DNA of 7,462 bases from Bacteroidota bacterium (lineage in GTDB: Bacteria > Bacteroidota > Rhodothermia > Rhodothermales > UBA10348). Positions 6,844-7,462 of this stretch are shown piece after piece. The position numbers and the translations under genes were made by a program. Within the stretch, counting starts at the first letter, position 1. Each line of letters starts with the position of its first letter. A model generated the notes under the pieces. That model searched no databases. It was given only the letters and a program-made list of their open reading frames with translations, and was not told the DNA's origin. Location of the stretch: assembly GCA_004356265.1 (NCBI GenBank), contig SMXK01000054.1:1-7462 (forward strand), in the 5' to 3' direction.

Positions 6844-7401
6844 ATGATCCGATATCGAAACGGAATTGGATATGACGTTCACAAACTTGTAAAGGGTCGC
6901 GATTTGATTCTGGGCGGGGTTAAAATCGATTCTGAATACGGCCTGTCGGGTCATTCTGATGCCGATGTTCTTGCCCACGCCATTTCTGACGCGTTATTGG
7001 GTGCGGCCTCGCTCGGCGATATCGGTACCCACTTCCCGGATACAGATTTAAAGTGGAAAGACGCTGACAGTTTGTTTTTGCTCTCTGAGATCGGCAGGAT
7101 GCTGCGCGAAAATGGTTACACCATTGCAAACGTTGACTCTACCGTGGTGATTGAATCCCCCAGGCTTCGGCCGCATATCGAATCGATGAGAATCAAGTTG
7201 TCGGAATCGCTGGGGATACCCGTTGAGAGCGTATCTGTTAAAGCCACGACCTCAGAATTGATGGGTTTTGCCGGGAGAAGAGAAGGAGTGATTGCCATGG
7301 CGACGTGTTCGATCTTCTCGAACGCAGGGGAAGGTGCGGGCGCCGGAGACGGTGTGGACGCCGGGGAACGTATAGAGGCCATGGGATCGCCGCGTGGGTG
7401 A
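6844..7401 (+). CDS. ispF: 2-C-methyl-D-erythritol 2,4-cyclodiphosphate synthase
   Basis: IspF cyclises CDP-methylerythritol 2-phosphate to methylerythritol 2,4-cyclodiphosphate with loss of CMP, the fifth MEP-pathway step; the family is a trimer with a metal ion at each active site. Zinc ligands are visible as Asp11 and His13 (GYDVHKL) and His45 (GHSDADVLAHAISDALLGAA, 36-55). DIGTHFPDTD (59-68), DADSLFLL, and VKATTSELMGFAGRREGV (132-149) complete the family signature. The ATG at 6844 gives a normal N-terminus. The protein is 185 residues, about 25 more than the usual 157-160. The excess is a C-terminal tail from about residue 161, rich in Gly, Ala and Glu (AGEGAGAGDGVDAGERIEA), probably disordered and outside the catalytic core. 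The gene end overlaps the next start by eight bases. Confidence 0.96.
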   Translation: MIRYRNGIGYDVHKLVKGRDLILGGVKIDSEYGLSGHSDADVLAHAISDALLGAASLGDIGTHFPDTDLKWKDADSLFLLSEIGRMLRENGYTIANVDSTVVIESPRLRPHIESMRIKLSESLGIPVESVSVKATTSELMGFAGRREGVIAMATCSIFSNAGEGAGAGDGVDAGERIEAMGSPRG

Positions 7402-7462
7402 ACTTCTCACTGATATCGTTGAATGGATGACGGCGCTGCCGGTATTTTCAGCCTATGCCATG
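7394..7462 (+). CDS. Probable DedA-family membrane protein, N-terminus only
   Basis: A frame opening with GTG at 7394 runs to the right edge without a stop. It reads VGELLTDIVEWM (GTG start read as Val), followed by TALPVFSAYAM. A short amphipathic start followed by a W-x-x-x-LP turn and a hydrophobic run resembles the beginning of DedA/SNARE-associated membrane proteins, thought to move phospholipids such as undecaprenyl phosphate across the inner membrane. That role would fit next to isoprenoid synthesis genes. Only 23 codons are visible, so the family is inferred from weak evidence. In-frame stop TAG at 7373-7375 limits how far upstream the start can be; ATG at 7427 is an alternative. It overlaps the ispF stop by eight bases, consistent with an operon. 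Confidence 0.5.
   Translation, partial: MGELLTDIVEWMTALPVFSAYAM

Overview
The window looks like ordinary chromosome from a Gram-negative bacterium of the Bacteroidota/Rhodothermota (FCB) kind. This is inferred from four things: an outer-membrane TonB-dependent receptor whose mature part begins with a carboxypeptidase-regulatory-like domain, a lipoprotein partner, near absence of Shine-Dalgarno sequences, and one promoter candidate of the TAnnTTTG type. Base composition looks close to balanced. I see no rRNA, tRNA, CRISPR array, insertion sequence or phage gene.

Left block (+ strand, 2-1987): the C-terminal part of a transketolase, cut by the left edge, is followed after 11 bases by a small secreted protein of unknown function and then by a small four-helix membrane protein. 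The three probably form one transcription unit.

Middle block (- strand, 4859-2011): an unrecognised lipoprotein gene and a complete TonB-dependent receptor gene overlap by four bases (GTGA), so they are probably co-translated. They form a two-gene outer-membrane unit with no SusD-like gene. It runs convergently into the left block with only 23 bases between the stop codons, and a weak hairpin sits there.

Right block (+ strand, 5048-7462): queA, ispD, ispF and the first 23 codons of a probable DedA-family membrane protein are packed closely and probably co-transcribed. QueA makes epoxyqueuosine in tRNA. IspD and IspF catalyse the third and fifth steps of the MEP isoprenoid pathway. The 188-base divergent gap between the lipoprotein gene and queA must hold promoters for both sides and contains several small dyad symmetries.

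Most of the window is housekeeping. The least explained parts are the lipoprotein coupled to the receptor, the secreted protein beside transketolase, and the palindromes in the divergent gap. I found no convincing new defence, mobile or RNA-based system.
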